In this document: positions 61,443-64,000 of the stretch, one piece after another
How positions within the stretch are numbered: the first letter of the stretch is position 1
Layout: each line of letters begins with the position of its first letter
Translations under genes and position numbers: made by a program
The notes under the pieces: generated by a model
What the model saw: the letters and a program-made list of their open reading frames with translations, nothing else
Told to the model about the DNA's origin: nothing
The model's database searches: none
DNA from: Diadema setosum
Taxonomy: Eukaryota > Echinodermata > Echinoidea > Diadematoida > Diadematidae
Assembly: GCA_033980235.1 (NCBI GenBank)
Contig: CM067070.1
Span: 937,001-1,001,000 of the forward strand
Reading direction: 5' to 3'
Length of the DNA: 64,000 bases

Positions 61443-64000
61443 GGAAAGCAAGGTTAATGTGTAGAGATGACGTATGCTATCTCGAACCAATTTGAACCTT
61501 GAATGTGATATGTATGGATCTGTTGTTTGAACTACAGCTGTATATACGTTTACGTATTCACCGAAAGGGAAACATATATGATCACAATTATATATTGTAT
61601 ATTACCACAAAATACGAGTAAAATGATGTATTCATCCAGTTCCATAATACATTGTCATGGTACATATGTAGCAACTTACATCCAGGATTGCGGAACATTG
61701 ATACACGATGAGAAGAAACAGCGTGAATTCCGTCGAAAAATGCGGAATGTTTTCAATGAACACAATGAATGAAAAGCCCTCGTTGCGTTGCGTTGCGTTG
61801 TTATATTGATTGGTAGCAAACCCAAATCAGATAATGCTTGGATTTTTTTAGCCGTTTGGCTTCTGACTAAAATCAAGAATTGAACAAGAGAAATCCACTG
61901 AACATAGAAGAGAAGAACAGCCAACTGGCAGGCGAGAGGCGGAGTACAATTCTAGCTGTATTTTAACTGGTAAACATGGGACTATATTGCTATGTATGAC
62001 AGACCGTGTATCGATCATCACTGATCAATACATCCCCACGTCGGTGTTTTCATGTTGTGCTATCGCATCGTTTGGAGAACCCTGTACTACACGATTATAT
62101 CACAAACAACAGTCATTCGTTATCGTTTGAATCAATCCGACCGACTCTGAGCATATAACAAGTATACAATATGTTGTACGTATATACTACCGCAGTATGT
62201 GTGGTTGACAGGAATGTGTTGGAAGGCATGATGTAATTGAAGGGGTCGGTGCAATATAGTGATATTGTAAACCCACACTGTAATTTGTCAAAATTGAGTT
62301 ACATGCGTTTTTATAATCTTTATCCTTCATTCTAACCTCCTTGAAAATATAATATTTGAATTCAACCAATAAGATGGTAAGAAATGCATGTATTCATGTT
62401 TTATTAATGTACAATGTATGTAGTACAGTGTATAATGTCCTTTCCAAAGATTCAACAGCGATTATCTCAAAATGACTATTGTGTGGGTTAGCACCACAAA
62501 AATGTATATTGCACCGACCCCTTCACGTCAACCCGATATACACTTTACTCAATATGTCACCGTAAAAAAAGCTCCGAACATATTTATCAACACTCATAAG
62601 ACCCTCAAACACTGGATGAATGTAGGCCTACAGCTACATTAGCTGTACCAAGTTACACTACACGATTGAAGGAGGAAGATTATCCTGAAGAAGAAGAAGT
62701 TAAAAAAAAAGGATTCACGGTGGCCAGACTTTCACTCATCACTGTGCGATATTATTTCATGGTTGTCGAGTCAAAATAAATGATAATGCTCCACCCCCTG
62801 CACATAAAAAGGAGGAAGAAAAAGAAAAGAGAGAAGAGGGAATATAATAGCGACAGAAAAAGGCTATAAGTACAAACTACACTTCGATTTCCAGGACAAC
62901 TCTTAAATTCATGGCCGTCTGTATCAAGCTGTGCATCAGATTTCGGCATTCCGGGTCAATGACGTTTTAGGAGTCAAAGGTCATAGAATCCTACACAAAG
63001 GATCACCGTCTGACATTAAAGGAATTTAACAACCTCGCACGTTGATGCAAATGGGGGAGAGAGATTCGTCATAGAGTGAACTTTTCTAGAGGATTAACCA
63101 CAATAATGTCGACTGCAGTCCTTGCTGCAAGAAACCAAGGCAAAACTGTTCTATTTTTGAAGCTGATACTGATTGCAGGACTCACTAAATGCAGGTTAAA
63201 CCCCAGACACAATGACTGCCATCACTGGTGTGGGCGCAACTGTTATTCATCGCTTGATTTCTGATTACTATACAGCTGTACAAGGGAAATACACACACTG
63301 CAATGTTACAGCTATGTCTGTGTGCAGACACTGCTCTTTAGTGGTATCTTTAAGTTGTGACTTATTCAAACACAGAGTATGACTGATAGACATTGTAAAA
63401 ATTCACCAAATAAAAACACTGGTCTTTAGTTCCCCTCAACAAGAACAACTAAGAATTTTGATTTATAGATAAATAATCACATGCGCTTACAAAAATAGTT
63501 GTAGGCTTCATGCAGACATAGACTCCGTAAATATCAAGATATATTTATATACATATATATATATATATATATAATTTTTTTTTTTCACAATGATTTTGAA
63601 AAAAAAAATATACTTGATATGAGTGGTTTGCAAAAAAAAAAAGAAAAAAAAGAAGGAAGAAAAAAAGTGCACCAACTTTTGTTCGCAAGGAAAGTTTACA
63701 TTGCGTCCATTGAAAAAAGTGCACCAACCATTTTCACCATGTCTGGTCTTTTTAAGTTAGAAACACGTTCTTTGTTTGCTTAAATAGAGAGAGCTAATAG
63801 AGTTGAAGTTGTGACCCTATTTGTTTAAAAAATGTAACCAGAAAAGTCATGTTTGCCGTGTAGGGGAGACTTCGAACACTGTGTGCGATTATTTGCAAAC
63901 TCACGCTTCTTTTAAAAGACTGTGAAAGATGTTTACAAGCACTAAGAAACGAAGATGATTTCACGGATTAGGCAGAGGGAGAGAGAGAGAGAAAGATGAT
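61443..64000. other. Presumed first intron of the 61390 gene; repeats only
   Basis: A MITE lies at 62239-62527. There is a GCGTTGCGTTGCGTT run at 61787, a TA microsatellite (63545-63573) and poly-A/T runs. I found no acceptor-bounded exon continuing the signal-peptide exon. Confidence 0.45.
62239..62527. mobile_element. ~289-bp MITE with GAAGGGGTCGGTGC ends
   Basis: GAAGGGGTCGGTGCAATATA at the left and its complement at the right, then TAACCCACA/TGTGGGTTA inside. A single left arm of the same family begins the repeat at 43799. Confidence 0.85.

Noticed and set aside
63076..63264. Cys-rich 62-residue plus-strand frame as the second exon of the 61390 gene
   Set aside because: No acceptor/donor pair of suitable phase gives a convincing exon; the cysteine pattern matches no domain I know.

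Overview
This is a eukaryotic, AT-rich, repeat-dense window. It looks like a marine invertebrate genome, and an echinoderm or other invertebrate deuterostome is my best guess. The guess rests on GT-AG introns, the mix of RNase H-bearing LINEs with many TIR transposons, TTAGGG motifs and abundant microsatellites. Nothing in the sequence fixes the species. There are no operons, rRNA genes or CRISPR arrays.

The one gene I can rebuild is a DEG/ENaC/ASIC-family sodium channel subunit on the minus strand. It has 13 recognisable coding exons between about 54054 (exon A, TM1) and 28270 (stop codon). All 12 introns are GT-AG and all 12 junctions keep the reading frame, giving about 675 residues plus a probable missing N-terminal exon. 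It has the HG gating motif, TM1, the finger and palm cysteine motifs, the CxCPxxC-W-P block and TM2 with a G-M-S filter. Unusually, the open frame ends in an extra hydrophobic segment after TM2.

Region by region: 1-2000 holds a 23-bp minisatellite and no gene. 2247-10455 is a 5'-truncated I/Nimb-like LINE (minus strand) split by a 4974-bp TIR element and abutting a CR1/L2-like LINE relic (10440-10580). 10600-28000 has no clear gene except one orphan exon (20677-20837). It holds four copies of a TTAA-flanked MITE family, a nested pair of CTCGAG-rich TIR elements, a 76-bp palindromic midget, and a decayed TTAA transposon with a THAP-domain relic. 28270-54054 is the channel gene. Its introns carry most of the interesting DNA: a three-level nested transposon stack (35903-43019), two ultra-short TIR insertions with perfect 7-bp target duplications (48232-48344), a telomere-repeat-bearing TIR element (53034-53225), and a 600-bp inverted repeat pair bracketing exons E-F-G. 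54100-64000 holds MITEs, a tRNA-like SINE, and at 61063-61442 a TATA box plus signal-peptide first exon of an unidentified plus-strand gene that runs out of the window.

The genes do not form a pathway. The story here is one large ion-channel gene whose introns have been repeatedly colonised by DNA transposons.
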